Assembly: GCA_030695945.1 (NCBI GenBank)
Contig: JAUYOG010000057.1
Span: 62,001-126,000 of the forward strand
Reading direction: 5' to 3'
DNA: 64,000 bases
DNA from: Ramlibacter sp.
GTDB taxonomy: Bacteria; Pseudomonadota; Gammaproteobacteria; Burkholderiales; Burkholderiaceae_C
Position 1 is the stretch's first letter. Each line of letters opens with the position of its first letter. This document shows positions 1 through 9,602 of this stretch, piece after piece. The notes below the pieces were generated by a model. It saw only the letters and a list, made by a program, of their open reading frames with translations. It had not been told where the DNA came from and made no database searches. A program made the translations under genes and the position numbers.

Positions 1-1379
<1,379 letters not shown>

Positions 1380-1400
1380 GGGGGGATGCAATGAGCTAAT

Positions 1401-1421
1401 AGATGCATCATAAATGAATCT
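1401..1421. promoter_or_regulatory. Imperfect palindrome upstream of sufB
   Basis: The 21-bp sequence AGATGCATCATAAATGAATCT has 8-bp arms that match at 7 positions around a 5-bp centre. It sits 22 bp before the sufB start in an otherwise AT-rich leader. It could be an operator, but no regulator can be assigned from the sequence. Confidence 0.35.
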
Positions 1422-1459
1422 TTAGCCGCAACCGGCATAGCCGCAACGGCGGCGCGGGT

Positions 1460-2377
1460 TTAATGCGCGGCCCGGCGCGCGACCGGGGGTGCGGGTTCGC
1501 TGGCGGCGGCCTGCCCGCGCACCCACTCGGCAAACCGCTCGGCGGCCGGATGCGCCGCCTGCGAACGCCGCTGGCACAGGTAGTAGCCGCGGCCCGTGGA
1601 CGCGGTGCCCGCAACGGGCATGCGCAGCCGGCCGGACGCGAGGTCCGCCTCTACCATGCATTTCTGGACGACCGCGACGCCCATGCCGGCGCGCGCGGCC
1701 TCCACCAGGTTCAGCACGAGGTCGAAGCCGGTGCTGCGCTGGCGCGCGGGCAACTCCGTGCCGACCGCCTGCGCCCACAGCGCCCAGTTGTCGCGGTAGT
1801 TCGAGTGGTACAGCAGGGGCAGGGACAACAGCTGCTGCGGTGTCTTCACGCCGCGCGCGAGCGAAGGCGCGCACACCGCGACGATCTCGCGTCCCACGAG
1901 GTAGCCGGCCGCCACCTGGCGCGGCCAGCGCTGCTTCAGCGCGATCCACAGGTCGATGTCGTCGCGCAGGAAGTCCTCGTCGTGGTGGTACTGGCGCAGC
2001 TCCAGCTCGACTTCGGGGTGCCGCGAACGGAAGTCCTCCAGCCGCGGCAGCAGCCAGAGGGTGCCGAGGCTGGGCACGACGGACAGGCGCAGCCGCAGCC
2101 GCTCGGCGCGGCGGCCGAGCGCAACCGCCGCTTCCTCGAGCGCGGCCACGTGCTTGCCCGTGCGCTTGCGCAGTTCAGTGCCGGCAGGTGTGAGCCGGAC
2201 CCCGGCGCCGGAACGCTCCAGCACGTCCACACCGAGCGTTTCCTCCAGGCGCTGCACCGCCCGGCTGACGGCCGCCTGGGTCAGGTGCAGTTCCTCCGCC
2301 GCCTTGCGGAAACTGCCGTTGCGCGCCACCGCCAGGAACGCGTGCAGTTCGACCAGGGATGGGCTGCGGATGGCCAT
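1460..2377 (-). CDS. LysR-family transcriptional regulator (GcvA-like)
   Basis: This 305-residue protein has the LysR layout. An N-terminal winged helix-turn-helix covers about residues 8-67 (LHAFLAVARNGSFRKAAEEL, then LTQAAVSRAVQRLEETLG). A periplasmic-binding-protein-like effector domain covers about residues 95-295. It is divergent from the Bug-type binding-protein gene across a 100-bp gap, so control of that gene and of itself is the obvious guess. It also lies 80 bp upstream of sufB on the same strand, which may be chance. The effector is unknown. The alanine-rich C-terminal tail adds nothing diagnostic. Confidence 0.9.
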   Translation of the reverse strand: MAIRSPSLVELHAFLAVARNGSFRKAAEELHLTQAAVSRAVQRLEETLGVDVLERSGAGVRLTPAGTELRKRTGKHVAALEEAAVALGRRAERLRLRLSVVPSLGTLWLLPRLEDFRSRHPEVELELRQYHHDEDFLRDDIDLWIALKQRWPRQVAAGYLVGREIVAVCAPSLARGVKTPQQLLSLPLLYHSNYRDNWALWAQAVGTELPARQRSTGFDLVLNLVEAARAGMGVAVVQKCMVEADLASGRLRMPVAGTASTGRGYYLCQRRSQAAHPAAERFAEWVRGQAAASEPAPPVARRAAH

Positions 2378-2419
2378 GGCGGCGATTACATCATGGCATC
2401 ACGCGCGGCCCAAAAGTCG

Positions 2420-2433
2420 CTGGACCGGTCCAG
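2420..2433. promoter_or_regulatory. Perfect 14-bp palindrome between divergent LysR and tctC-like genes
   Basis: CTGGACCGGTCCAG reads identically on both strands and lies midway between the LysR start (2377) and the binding-protein start (2478). This is where a divergent LysR regulator would bind, although the sequence does not have the usual T-N11-A form. Confidence 0.35.
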
Positions 2434-2477
2434 GCGCCGCCCCTAACCTGCGTGCACCTGATATTGTCAAGGACCCC

Positions 2478-3458
2478 ATGTTCAAGCGCCATCTCCTGCA
2501 GGCCGCCGCCTGCACCGCCCTGCTCGCCCTCGCCGGCGCCGCCCACGCCCAGGCGGCCTGGCCCGACCGTCCCATCAAGCTGATCGTGCCGTTCGCGGCC
2601 GGGGGCTCGACAGACCTCGCCGCGCGCCTGGTGGCCGAATTCGGCAGCCGCGAGCTGGGCCAGCAGATCGTGGTGGAGAACAAGGCTGGCGCGGGCGGCT
2701 CGCTCGGCATGGAAATGGTCGCCAGGGCCAAGCCCGACGGCTACACGCTGGGCATGGCGACCGTGAGCACGCACGGCGCGAACCCGGCCGTCTACGGCGC
2801 CAAGCTGAAGTACGACCCGGTGAAGGACTTCGCGCCCGTCACCAACGTGGCGACGACCCCCAGCGTCTTCGCCGTCAACCCGAAGGTCACCGCGAAGACG
2901 ATGAAGGAGTTCATCGTGCAGGCGCAGGCCAGCCCGCGCAAGTTCAGCTTCGCCAGCCCCGGCACCGGCTCGCTCGGGCACGCCAACATCGAGCACTTCA
3001 TGCACCTGGCGAAGGTGGAACTGCTGCACGTGCCGTACAAGGGCGCGGGCCAGGCCATGAACGACGCGCTCGCGGGCCAGGTGGATGCCATCACCGACAA
3101 CCTGCCCTCGGCCCTGCCGCACATCAAGGCCGGCAAGCTGCGCGCCCTGGCCGTGCTGTCCGAGAAGCGCTCGCCCGCGCTGCCCGACGTGCCGACCTAC
3201 GGCGAGCTGGGGTTCCCGCAGATGGGCGGCGGCGGCTGGTTCGGCGTCGTCGCACCGGCCGGCACGCCGCCGGCGGTCGTGGCCAGGCTCAACGCCGCGA
3301 TCCACAAGGCGATGAAGCACCCCGACTTCGCGCGCAAGATGGACGAGTCCGGCGCCACGCTGATCCCCGGCACCCCGTCCGAATTCGGCAAGCAGATCCA
3401 GCAGGCGATGGAACGCTACGCGCGCGTCGCGCAGGTGGCGGACATCCGTGTGGACTGA
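2478..3458 (+). CDS. Bug-family (TctC-type) tripartite tricarboxylate transporter substrate-binding protein
   Basis: This is a 326-residue periplasmic solute receptor of the Bug/TctC family, which captures carboxylates or similar small acids. The signal peptide MFKRHLLQAAACTALLALAG, ending near AHAQ, is followed by the family N-terminus WPDRPIKLIVPFAAGGSTD. The motifs SPGTGSLGHANIEHF and VPYKGAGQA are also typical. The ATG at 2478 is preceded by AAGGA and gives a clean signal peptide, although the frame is open further upstream. No TctA/TctB membrane genes are adjacent, as is common for the many orphan Bug receptors of Burkholderiales. The next gene starts 6 bp after the stop. Confidence 0.93.
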   Translation: MFKRHLLQAAACTALLALAGAAHAQAAWPDRPIKLIVPFAAGGSTDLAARLVAEFGSRELGQQIVVENKAGAGGSLGMEMVARAKPDGYTLGMATVSTHGANPAVYGAKLKYDPVKDFAPVTNVATTPSVFAVNPKVTAKTMKEFIVQAQASPRKFSFASPGTGSLGHANIEHFMHLAKVELLHVPYKGAGQAMNDALAGQVDAITDNLPSALPHIKAGKLRALAVLSEKRSPALPDVPTYGELGFPQMGGGGWFGVVAPAGTPPAVVARLNAAIHKAMKHPDFARKMDESGATLIPGTPSEFGKQIQQAMERYARVAQVADIRVD

Positions 3459-3464
3459 AGGCGC

Positions 3465-4337
3465 ATGATCGAGCCGATCCGCGCCTACGACCTGCACGAG
3501 CCGGCCGGCGAGCCCATTGCACTGGTGTGCGACTCGCCGCACAGCGGCACGGCCTATCCGGCGGACTTCGGTTACGCCGTGCCGCTCGCGCTGCTGCGGC
3601 GGGGCGAGGACACCGATGTCGATGCGCTGTGGTCCGCTGCGCCCGACGTGGGGGCGGCGCTGCTGGCCGCGCGCTTCCCGCGGACCTACATCGACGTCAA
3701 CCGCGAAGCCGACGACATCGATCCCGAGCTGCTGTCGGAGCCCTGGCACGCGCCGCTCGCGCCCGGCGAGAAGACGCGCCTGGGCTTCGGCCTGATCTGG
3801 CGCAACATCCGCGCCGGCCAGCCGATCTACGACCGGCTCCTGTCGCCGGCGCAGGTGCGGTTGCGCATCGACCGGTATTACCGTCCCTACCACCACGCGC
3901 TGGCACGCCTCGTCGAGGACAGGGCAGGGCGCTTCGGCGGGGTGTGGCACCTGAACCTGCACTCGATGCCGAACGATGCGTACGAGCGCCTGCAAATCCA
4001 AAGCGACCACCCGCTGGCCGACTTCGTGCTGGGCGACCGCGACGGCACCACCTGCGAGCCCGGCTTCGTGGATCTGGTCGAGCGTGAGCTGCGCGAGCGC
4101 GGCTACACGGTCGCGCGCAACGACCCGTACAAGGGCGTGCAGCTGATCGCGCGGATCGGCCAGCCGGCGCGCAACCGCCACAGCCTCCAGGTGGAGATTC
4201 GCCGGCCCCTGTACATGGACGAAGCCACGCGCGAGCGCAACGCCGGCTTCGAGGGCCTGCAGCGGGACATCGCCCGGCTGCTGCGGACGCTGGCGGACTA
4301 CGTGCGCCAGCAGGTGGCGCCTACTGCGCCAGGATGA
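3465..4337 (+). CDS. N-formylglutamate amidohydrolase family protein
   Basis: The 290-residue product belongs to the zinc-dependent N-formylglutamate amidohydrolase family, known from histidine degradation (HutG type). Supporting motifs are CDSPHSGTAYP near residue 22, FPRTYIDVNREADDIDP near residue 75, WHLNLHSMPN and a C-terminal SLQVEIRRPLYMDE. It is six bases behind the binding-protein gene and is probably co-transcribed with it. No other hut genes are present, so its real substrate may be an N-acylated amino acid taken up by the neighbouring receptor; that is inference. Its 3' end overlaps the convergent cytochrome gene by 17 bp. Confidence 0.85.
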   Translation: MIEPIRAYDLHEPAGEPIALVCDSPHSGTAYPADFGYAVPLALLRRGEDTDVDALWSAAPDVGAALLAARFPRTYIDVNREADDIDPELLSEPWHAPLAPGEKTRLGFGLIWRNIRAGQPIYDRLLSPAQVRLRIDRYYRPYHHALARLVEDRAGRFGGVWHLNLHSMPNDAYERLQIQSDHPLADFVLGDRDGTTCEPGFVDLVERELRERGYTVARNDPYKGVQLIARIGQPARNRHSLQVEIRRPLYMDEATRERNAGFEGLQRDIARLLRTLADYVRQQVAPTAPG

Positions 4338-4647
4338 ACTGCACCAAGGTCTTGGCCGTGGCCGGATCCTTGAGGGACTTGTGCTCTTCCTCGGTCCCGT
4401 CGTCCATCTTGACCTTGGGGCCGGTGGCGAGGAAAGTCGCCAGCTTGGCTTCGGCGTCGGCCTTGCCCTTGTACTTGGCGGCGGTCTTCTGGTAGGACGG
4501 GCCCTTCTTGGTCTTGTCGACCGAGTGGCACTTGGTGCAGCCGTTGTCCTTCAGTGCCTTGGTGGCGGCTTCGGAATCGACGGCGGCGCCGGCAGTCATC
4601 GAGAAGGCGAACATCGCGGCGGCGGCGAGGAGGGAGAAGGTCTTCAT
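4321..4647 (-). CDS. Small class I c-type cytochrome
   Basis: This 108-residue periplasmic cytochrome c has a signal peptide in residues 1-21, a haem-binding CTKCH at residues 37-41, a GPSY turn shortly after, and a plausible axial methionine at 81 in KVKMDDG. The start at 4647 is chosen because AAGGAG precedes it and the signal peptide begins there; upstream in-frame codons would bury the peptide. It most resembles small cytochrome c551/c552 electron carriers. The stop lies inside the convergent amidohydrolase gene. The redox partner is unknown. Confidence 0.9.
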   Translation of the reverse strand: MKTFSLLAAAAMFAFSMTAGAAVDSEAATKALKDNGCTKCHSVDKTKKGPSYQKTAAKYKGKADAEAKLATFLATGPKVKMDDGTEEEHKSLKDPATAKTLVQFILAQ

Positions 4648-4757
4648 TGAGTACTCCTTGGGAACACGCAGGCAGTGTGCTCGTCCGTTCATGAACGGAT
4701 GCTGAACGGGAGTCGCGTCTTTGCCGCCAACAGCGCTCTGAAAGTCATACGCGCCTC

Positions 4758-5171
4758 TCACGCGAGCCCGTGATCCCGCCGAAGCTGGCCCTCCAGCTGC
4801 TTGAGGGACTTCGGCCCGCGGCTGACCAGGTCCGCGGCTTCGGGCCTGCGCGTCCTGGGATAGTGCTGCTGGGTCCAGGCGCTCATCGCCACCAGGACGG
4901 GGAGCAGGTCGATCCCCTTGTCGGTCAGGCTGTAAACGGCCTTCTGGGCGTGGGTGGGATCATCGCGACGAGTAACCAGCCCGCTCTCCAGCAACGAGTT
5001 GAGCCGGTCGGCCAGGATGTTGCTGGAGATCGCCTCTTCCGACTGGAGGAACTCCCGGAAGTGGCGCTTTCCCGCGAACATCAGGTCTCGAATGATGAGC
5101 AGCGTCCAGCGGTCGCCCACGAACTCGAGCGCGGTGCTGATGGGACATGTCGATCGGCGGTCCTGTCTCAT
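4758..5171 (-). CDS. HxlR-family transcriptional regulator
   Basis: A 137-residue winged-helix regulator of the HxlR family. It has the typical early Cys-Pro (CPISTALEFVGDRWTLLIIR), a recognition region SNILADRLNSLLESGLVTRR, and a C-terminal TDKGIDLLPVLVAMSAW. The start at 5171 (MRQDRR) fits the family length; the frame runs further upstream, but through the operator and the divergent gene. It is divergent from the GFA-type gene, and an 18-bp perfect inverted repeat fills the gap. Several HxlR proteins sense aldehydes or electrophiles, which would suit the neighbour, but this one's signal is unknown. Confidence 0.92.
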   Translation of the reverse strand: MRQDRRSTCPISTALEFVGDRWTLLIIRDLMFAGKRHFREFLQSEEAISSNILADRLNSLLESGLVTRRDDPTHAQKAVYSLTDKGIDLLPVLVAMSAWTQQHYPRTRRPEAADLVSRGPKSLKQLEGQLRRDHGLA

Positions 5172-5188
5172 GCCTGCAATTCTATACC

Positions 5189-5239
5189 GGTTGCATTTCA
5201 GGATCATTGATGGCACCATTGTGATCCTGAAATGCAACC
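5189..5239. promoter_or_regulatory. 18-bp perfect inverted repeat, likely HxlR operator
   Basis: The left arm GGTTGCATTTCAGGATCA (5189-5206) and right arm TGATCCTGAAATGCAACC (5222-5239) are exact reverse complements with a 15-bp centre. The centre itself holds ATGG/CCAT half-sites. The arms span the divergent promoter region between the HxlR and GFA genes, 17 bp from each start codon. Confidence 0.7.
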
Positions 5240-5255
5240 AGTCGAGGACAACAGC

Positions 5256-5678
5256 ATGACTTATCGGCAATATCACGGCAGCTGCCATTGCGGGGCAGTG
5301 CGCTACGAGGCTGGCTTCGATCTCTCCGCGGGAACCAACCGCTGCAACTGCTCGATCTGCAGCAAGGCGCGTGCGTGGTTCCTCTTCGTGAAAGGCGGAG
5401 ACTTCAAGCTGGTGGCCGGCGAGGATGCGCTCGGCAGCTACGAGTGGGTGCCACCCGGCCGGGCGCAGGCCGGCCTGACCTATCGCTTCTGCACGCGCTG
5501 CGGCGTTCGCCTGTACGCCACGGGCGAGCTGGCCCAGCTCGGCGGGCGCTTCTACGCGCTGCACGTACCCACGGTGGACGATATCGATCGGGAAGAGCTG
5601 GCCGATGCGCCCTTGAACTTCATCGACAACGCGCACGACCGGCCCGACAGGGCGCCGGCGGATACGCGCTTGATGTAG
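5256..5678 (+). CDS. GFA-family zinc protein (glutathione-dependent formaldehyde-activating enzyme/CENP-V fold)
   Basis: This 140-residue protein of the GFA family carries the zinc-binding pattern GSCHCGAVRYE at residues 8-18, NRCNCSICSKA near residue 30, and FCTRCGVRLYA near residue 80. Family members bind zinc through these cysteines; the founding enzyme condenses formaldehyde with glutathione, but most homologues have no proven activity. The ATG at 5256 has GAGGA about 9 bp upstream and is preferred to the ATG at 5232, which lies inside the inverted-repeat operator. It is probably repressed by the divergent HxlR gene. Confidence 0.88.
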   Translation: MTYRQYHGSCHCGAVRYEAGFDLSAGTNRCNCSICSKARAWFLFVKGGDFKLVAGEDALGSYEWVPPGRAQAGLTYRFCTRCGVRLYATGELAQLGGRFYALHVPTVDDIDREELADAPLNFIDNAHDRPDRAPADTRLM

Positions 5679-5734
5679 GCAGTGCGCTCTATGCGCGAGC
5701 TAGACGACCGCAGGAAGCAGCTTGAGGGCAAGTT

Positions 5735-5905
5735 TCAGTGTTTATGCGGCTTCCAGGACCGGACTTCGCGGAAATGGTCCTCGCAGTATTTGAGCGCAAG
5801 GGCTTGCTCCTGACTGCCAAAGGCGGCTTGTAGCGTGCGTGCAGCGGCCGCATCGCGCGACTGGTGCGAATCGGCTCGAACGCGCAAAGGCAATCTGGGC
5901 GCTGA
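5735..5905 (-). pseudogene. Possible C-terminal gene remnant
   Basis: On the minus strand the stretch ends ...QEQALALKYCEDHFREVRSW, then KPHKH and a TGA at 5735-5737. The composition looks like a genuine protein C-terminus. Upstream the frame hits a stop at about 5910, right beside the palindromic repeat at 5913-5944, so no intact start is available. It may be the tail of a gene broken next to the repeat, or a chance open frame. Confidence 0.25.
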
Positions 5906-5912
5906 CACTTAC

Positions 5913-5944
5913 GACGTCTGCTTTCGGCCAAAAGCGGTCATTCG
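5913..5944. repeat. GCTTTCGGCC-type palindromic repeat, copy 1
   Basis: The core GCTTTCGGCCAAAAGC can fold into a short hairpin and is followed by GGTCATTCG. Related copies occur at 8170-8201, 10131-10162 and 13041-13073, always at a gene border. Confidence 0.55.
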
Positions 5945-6090
5945 CGCAAGTTGCACATGCAAAAACGGCTTCCGTGTCGGAGTGTTCTGGCCGTTTGAAG
6001 GATTGACGAGAGCGCAATCGGGTCGACGTCTGCTGGAGCCCTTCATAATCAAGATCTGCCCCCGCTTGTTCGAGATGCCTGTCTTTCGTC

Positions 6091-6573
6091 ATGGATAAAT
6101 TCTTGCTTCAACAGCAGGTGCTGAAACGGCTCGCCGAAGACCTGCTGCAAGCCGAACAGGCAGTGCGGACGGCCCATGAAACGGCGACTCACGAGGAAAA
6201 CATCGCCGAAAACAAATACGACACGTTGGGACTCGAAGCCGCCTACCTGGCCACCGGTCAGGTTCGGCGCGCCGAAGCCATCCGCCAAGCGCTGGCCAAT
6301 TGGCGCCAATTCCGCCCGCGTCCCTACGACGCCAAAAAAGGTATACAGCTCGGCGCGCTGGTCTGCCTGGTCGATTCCGACGACAAGCAGCAACACCTCT
6401 TTCTCGGCCCGGATGGTGGCAGCATGAAGTTGGTCAGCGGCACTCAGCTCGTTCAGGTCATCAGCAGCGAAGCCCCTTTAGGTAGGGCCATGCTGGGCAA
6501 ATGCGAAGGTGATGAGGTGTCGATACAGGGCGCTCCCGTCCGACAGCGGTTCGAGGTGCTGCGGGTTCATTGA
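6091..6573 (+). CDS. GreA/GreB-like transcription elongation factor family protein
   Basis: A 160-residue protein laid out like a Gre factor. The N-terminal half is predicted coiled coil (LLQQQVLKRLAEDLLQAEQA) with an acidic turn HEENIAENKYDT. The C-terminal half resembles the FKBP-like domain (IQLGALVCLVD, GKCEGDEVSIQGAP). True GreA/GreB rescue backtracked RNA polymerase using acidic residues at the coiled-coil tip. This divergent single-gene form is common in Burkholderiales and may compete with them or act on a special condition. The annotation rests on overall layout and the GDEV segment, so the exact role is inferred. Confidence 0.7.
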   Translation: MDKFLLQQQVLKRLAEDLLQAEQAVRTAHETATHEENIAENKYDTLGLEAAYLATGQVRRAEAIRQALANWRQFRPRPYDAKKGIQLGALVCLVDSDDKQQHLFLGPDGGSMKLVSGTQLVQVISSEAPLGRAMLGKCEGDEVSIQGAPVRQRFEVLRVH

Positions 6574-6729
6574 GCCGTGAACGACTCGTGTGGGTCGGAA
6601 GCGGCCGTAGATCATGGTGAGGTCCTGTTCATGAGGAGCTCACCATGCGCAAAGAACGTTCTGCCCACCGTCGAAACGATGAACCGCGGCCCCCGCTTTG
6701 CCGGCTCCGCGAGAAGCCGCCTGCCGTCG

Positions 6730-7338
6730 TCAGGCCACCAGCCCGAGATACTCCTGTCGCGTCTGCGGCAACACGCCTCCTATAAGTTGCTCGTAGGACG
6801 TGCGATGGCTGGCCAGCATGCGGGCCGATGCCACGGACTTCGACCGGCAATACCAGTGGCAGGTGTGCTGCATCAGGAGCATCTCGGCCAGGATGGCGAA
6901 GGCGCGGTCCTTCGGGGAGGCGCCCTGTTCTTCGACGGCACGGCAGATGCCGCGGGAGTGCATGCGCAGCGCCTCGCGCATGTCGAAGGACCTGTCGAAC
7001 GCGGGCGAGCGGGGCAGCCAGATTGGGAACTTGCTCACGCGCGTGACCGTAGGCTCGACGCCCGCGAAGTCCTCCGCGAGCTTGCGCACCTGTCGGCACA
7101 GGACGTCCTCGGTCCCGCGCAGCACGCCCCAGACCTGCTCGCTGCGGGCGGGGTCCAATTCGCCCAGAGCGCGCGAATAGCCCTGCGAGAGCGTCTCGAT
7201 GTTCTTTTCGATGTCGTGGCCGGACAGGTAGCGGGCCAGGATGGCGATGCGCCGTTGCTGCTGCCGGGCCCTGGCGATCCACAAGGCAACCAGCGCAATG
7301 GGCAGGATAAGAAGGAAATCCACCGGCCGATGGTACAC
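6730..7338 (-). CDS. Hypothetical protein with one N-terminal membrane segment
   Basis: The 202-residue product starts at a GTG (7338) with a membrane helix at about residues 8-23 (FLLILPIALVALWIARA). A soluble helical region with several His and Cys residues follows (LLMQHTCHWYCRSKS). I do not recognise a family. It is convergent with the Gre-like gene and lies 57 bp downstream of the peptidase E-like gene on the same strand, so read-through from that gene is possible. Confidence 0.6.
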   Translation of the reverse strand: MYHRPVDFLLILPIALVALWIARARQQQRRIAILARYLSGHDIEKNIETLSQGYSRALGELDPARSEQVWGVLRGTEDVLCRQVRKLAEDFAGVEPTVTRVSKFPIWLPRSPAFDRSFDMREALRMHSRGICRAVEEQGASPKDRAFAILAEMLLMQHTCHWYCRSKSVASARMLASHRTSYEQLIGGVLPQTRQEYLGLVA

Positions 7339-7395
7339 AGGCCATCATGGGATGGGCCGGCCGCCCGGGGTCGAAAGCGGACAATCGTCGCACCG

Positions 7396-8070
7396 TCAGC
7401 TCCCGAAGTATCTCCACTTCCCCTCGGAAATCACCCGGACGGTTTGGCCAACCGCCTGAATCGCGGTCTGGTCATCGATGGCGTACGAGTGGTTTCCCAA
7501 CCCCGCGGCCCAGCGCTCCGCGTGGGTCATGGAGTTCTCCGGAAAATCTGGGAAGTCCAGGTGGGGGAAGATCGAGAAATCGACGATACCCAGCCCTTTG
7601 TCGTCGCCTGTGATGGACGGCTTCATTTCGACGAAAGCTTCCCCCACGCGCGGCGTCATGGCCATGCTTCCGGCGCTCAGCCCCATCCATACCTTGTCGC
7701 CGAGCGACGGGAGCAAAGCGGCCAACCCTGACTGCCGCATCCAGTGGCCAAGGAACACTGCGTCGCCACCATCGACCAGAAAGATGTCGGCCGCATCCAC
7801 CCAGCTCATCCATCTGTCGCGCGAGATGTAGGGCAGCGCCGTCAGTTCCAGCATGCCCACCGATTTCCATCCGAGTTCGACCATGGGGCACGGTGTTGCC
7901 CGACCGCTGACGAAGCGCCAAGCACCCCCCGGCGTTCCTTGCGGATGCCCGTAATGTGCCGTGGGGATGCAGAGTGCGTGGCTATCGGCGGTCGATTTGC
8001 CCAGCAGATCGACCAGCGCAGCGTGGATGCTGGCGTTCTTCACGCCCGCGGATGTCAGCAGCAGTTTCAC
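7396..8070 (-). CDS. Peptidase E-like protein (S51 family)
   Basis: A 224-residue cytosolic protein of the S51 family, whose best-known member is the Asp-specific dipeptidase PepE. It begins MKLLLTSAGVKNASI, carries the segment DAADIFLVDGGDAVFLGHW, and holds the nucleophile motif WMGLSAGSMAM, equivalent to the family GxSAG. The GTG at 8070 is preceded by AAAGGA and gives the family N-terminus; the frame is open far upstream only because of high GC content. The catalytic histidine region (NHSYAIDD) is near the C-terminus. The substrate is not certain. Confidence 0.82.
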   Translation of the reverse strand: MKLLLTSAGVKNASIHAALVDLLGKSTADSHALCIPTAHYGHPQGTPGGAWRFVSGRATPCPMVELGWKSVGMLELTALPYISRDRWMSWVDAADIFLVDGGDAVFLGHWMRQSGLAALLPSLGDKVWMGLSAGSMAMTPRVGEAFVEMKPSITGDDKGLGIVDFSIFPHLDFPDFPENSMTHAERWAAGLGNHSYAIDDQTAIQAVGQTVRVISEGKWRYFGS

Positions 8071-8169
8071 TGTCGTCCTTTCGAAGTGGAGCCCGGAATG
8101 GTTCCCATGACACGACGAATGAACACGGCAGTTCTCGACACGGCTGCAGAGACGTCTTGTCCTACTTTC

Positions 8170-8201
8170 TGGTCCGCTTACGGCCAGAAGCGGCCTTCGT
8201 T
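8170..8201. repeat. GCTTTCGGCC-type palindromic repeat, copy 2
   Basis: The core CCGCTTACGGCCAGAAGCGG is an imperfect hairpin in the 260-bp gap (8071-8330) between the peptidase E-like gene and the amidohydrolase. I see no gene in the rest of this gap. Confidence 0.55.
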
Positions 8202-8330
8202 CAAACGCCCTTGAACACCAGCAACAGTCGAGCCCATTTCGACTCGATGCCCAGCCCGCTAGTTCGAAAGACGACGTAGCCCAAGCTCGTGTCGTGCTGT
8301 GATGCCCGCCTGCCGCCTCGTGCGGCAAGC

Positions 8331-9602
8331 TCACTTCGCGAAGATGACGTCGCCGCCGCGCACGGTGCAGCGCACGTCGGCGAAGTGCCTCACCGAACCC
8401 GCGGGGTCGCCGTCCAGCACCACGAGGTCCGCGTCCATGCCCGGCGCGAGGCGGCCGCGCTGCTGCGCCTCGTGCCAGCGCTCGGCCGGCGCCGTCGTGA
8501 GCGAGGCGAGGATCTGCATGGCGCCCATGCCGGCGCGCGCCATCAGCTCGTATTCCTCGGTCGGGTCGGTGTCGGCCATGTAGTCGACGTCGGTGCCGAA
8601 CAGCACCTTGCCGCCGGCGGCGACGAACCTGCCGAATTCGTGCACGTTGTCTTCCACGATGCGCTCGGCCTGCGCGGCGGGCACCTGCTCCTTGGCGAGT
8701 TCGAACCTCAGCAGCTTGAGCGTGGGCACCATGTGCACGCCGGCCGCGCGCAACTGCGCCAACAGCTGCGCCGGCCACGGGCCGGGCGTTCCCAGCGGCG
8801 GGTGCGCGAGGATGTCGACCTGCGCGCGCAGCGCGGCGCGCAGCCCGTCGAGGTCGGTCGGGTGCGCGAACACCAGCTTGCCGCGCGCGTGGGTCTCGGC
8901 GGCCGCGGCGGCCGCGATGTCGGGCGGCATGTGCTTCAGGCCGCGGCCTCGCTGCGGGGTGACCAGGAACAGCTTGGTGGCGTCGGCGCCCGCATCGAGG
9001 TTCTGGCGCACCGTGGCGCGGGCCGATGCGGCCGTCTCGGGCTGCGGCAGCCTGGCCAGGAACGACGGGCTCAGGCCTTCGAGGTAGCTCGGAAGGCCCT
9101 GCGGCGGAAACAGCGGCAGGCCCGCGGTGAGGAGGCGAGGGCCCTTGACCTCGCCCCGGTTCACCCGCTCGCGCAGCGCCAGCGTGTTGTCGCGGTCCGA
9201 GGCGATGTCGAACGCGGTGGTGAACCCGTAGCGCGTGAGCAGGTTCACCAGCCCGTTCTGCAAGGCCGCGGCGGGGGCGGTTCTCGCATTGGCGAACGCA
9301 CTGCCGATCAGGTGGACGTGGCTGTTCTGGAACCCGGCCACGACCACACCGCCGTCGCACTGCGGCGCGAGCGCGGGCACGCGGTCGGAGCGCGCGTCGC
9401 GCGGGCCGGCCGCGACGATGCGCCCGCCGCGCAGCACCACGACGCCGTCGTCGATCGGCACCGCGTCGGGCGACGTATAGATCTTCACGCCGCGCATGGC
9501 GCGCACCGGCGGCTCCGGAGGCGTCGTGGGTCCGGGCGCCGAGCACGCGCACAGAGACAGCACGAAGCCGAAGACGCCGGCCGCGCGCACGGACACGATC
9601 AC
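8331..9602 (-). CDS. Lipoprotein amidohydrolase (imidazolonepropionase-like)
   Basis: This metal-dependent amidohydrolase of about 423 residues carries the first metal motif SHVHL and a later HPP site (ILAHPPLGTPG). It also has GTDVDYMADTDP for the catalytic aspartate and the C-terminal GMDADLVVLDGDP typical of the superfamily. The N-terminus VIVSVRAAGVFGFVLSLCAC is a lipoprotein signal ending in an LCAC lipobox, so the GTG at 9602 (or the one at 9596) is the likely start and the enzyme is probably membrane-anchored in the periplasm. The substrate is unknown. Confidence 0.8.
   Translation of the reverse strand: MIVSVRAAGVFGFVLSLCACSAPGPTTPPEPPVRAMRGVKIYTSPDAVPIDDGVVVLRGGRIVAAGPRDARSDRVPALAPQCDGGVVVAGFQNSHVHLIGSAFANARTAPAAALQNGLVNLLTRYGFTTAFDIASDRDNTLALRERVNRGEVKGPRLLTAGLPLFPPQGLPSYLEGLSPSFLARLPQPETAASARATVRQNLDAGADATKLFLVTPQRGRGLKHMPPDIAAAAAAETHARGKLVFAHPTDLDGLRAALRAQVDILAHPPLGTPGPWPAQLLAQLRAAGVHMVPTLKLLRFELAKEQVPAAQAERIVEDNVHEFGRFVAAGGKVLFGTDVDYMADTDPTEEYELMARAGMGAMQILASLTTAPAERWHEAQQRGRLAPGMDADLVVLDGDPAGSVRHFADVRCTVRGGDVIFAK

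Noticed and set aside
6645-6785. A 46-codon frame with GAGGAG before its ATG
   Set aside because: Arg/Pro-rich composition with no motif, and it overlaps the 3' end of the better supported minus-strand gene at 6730-7338.
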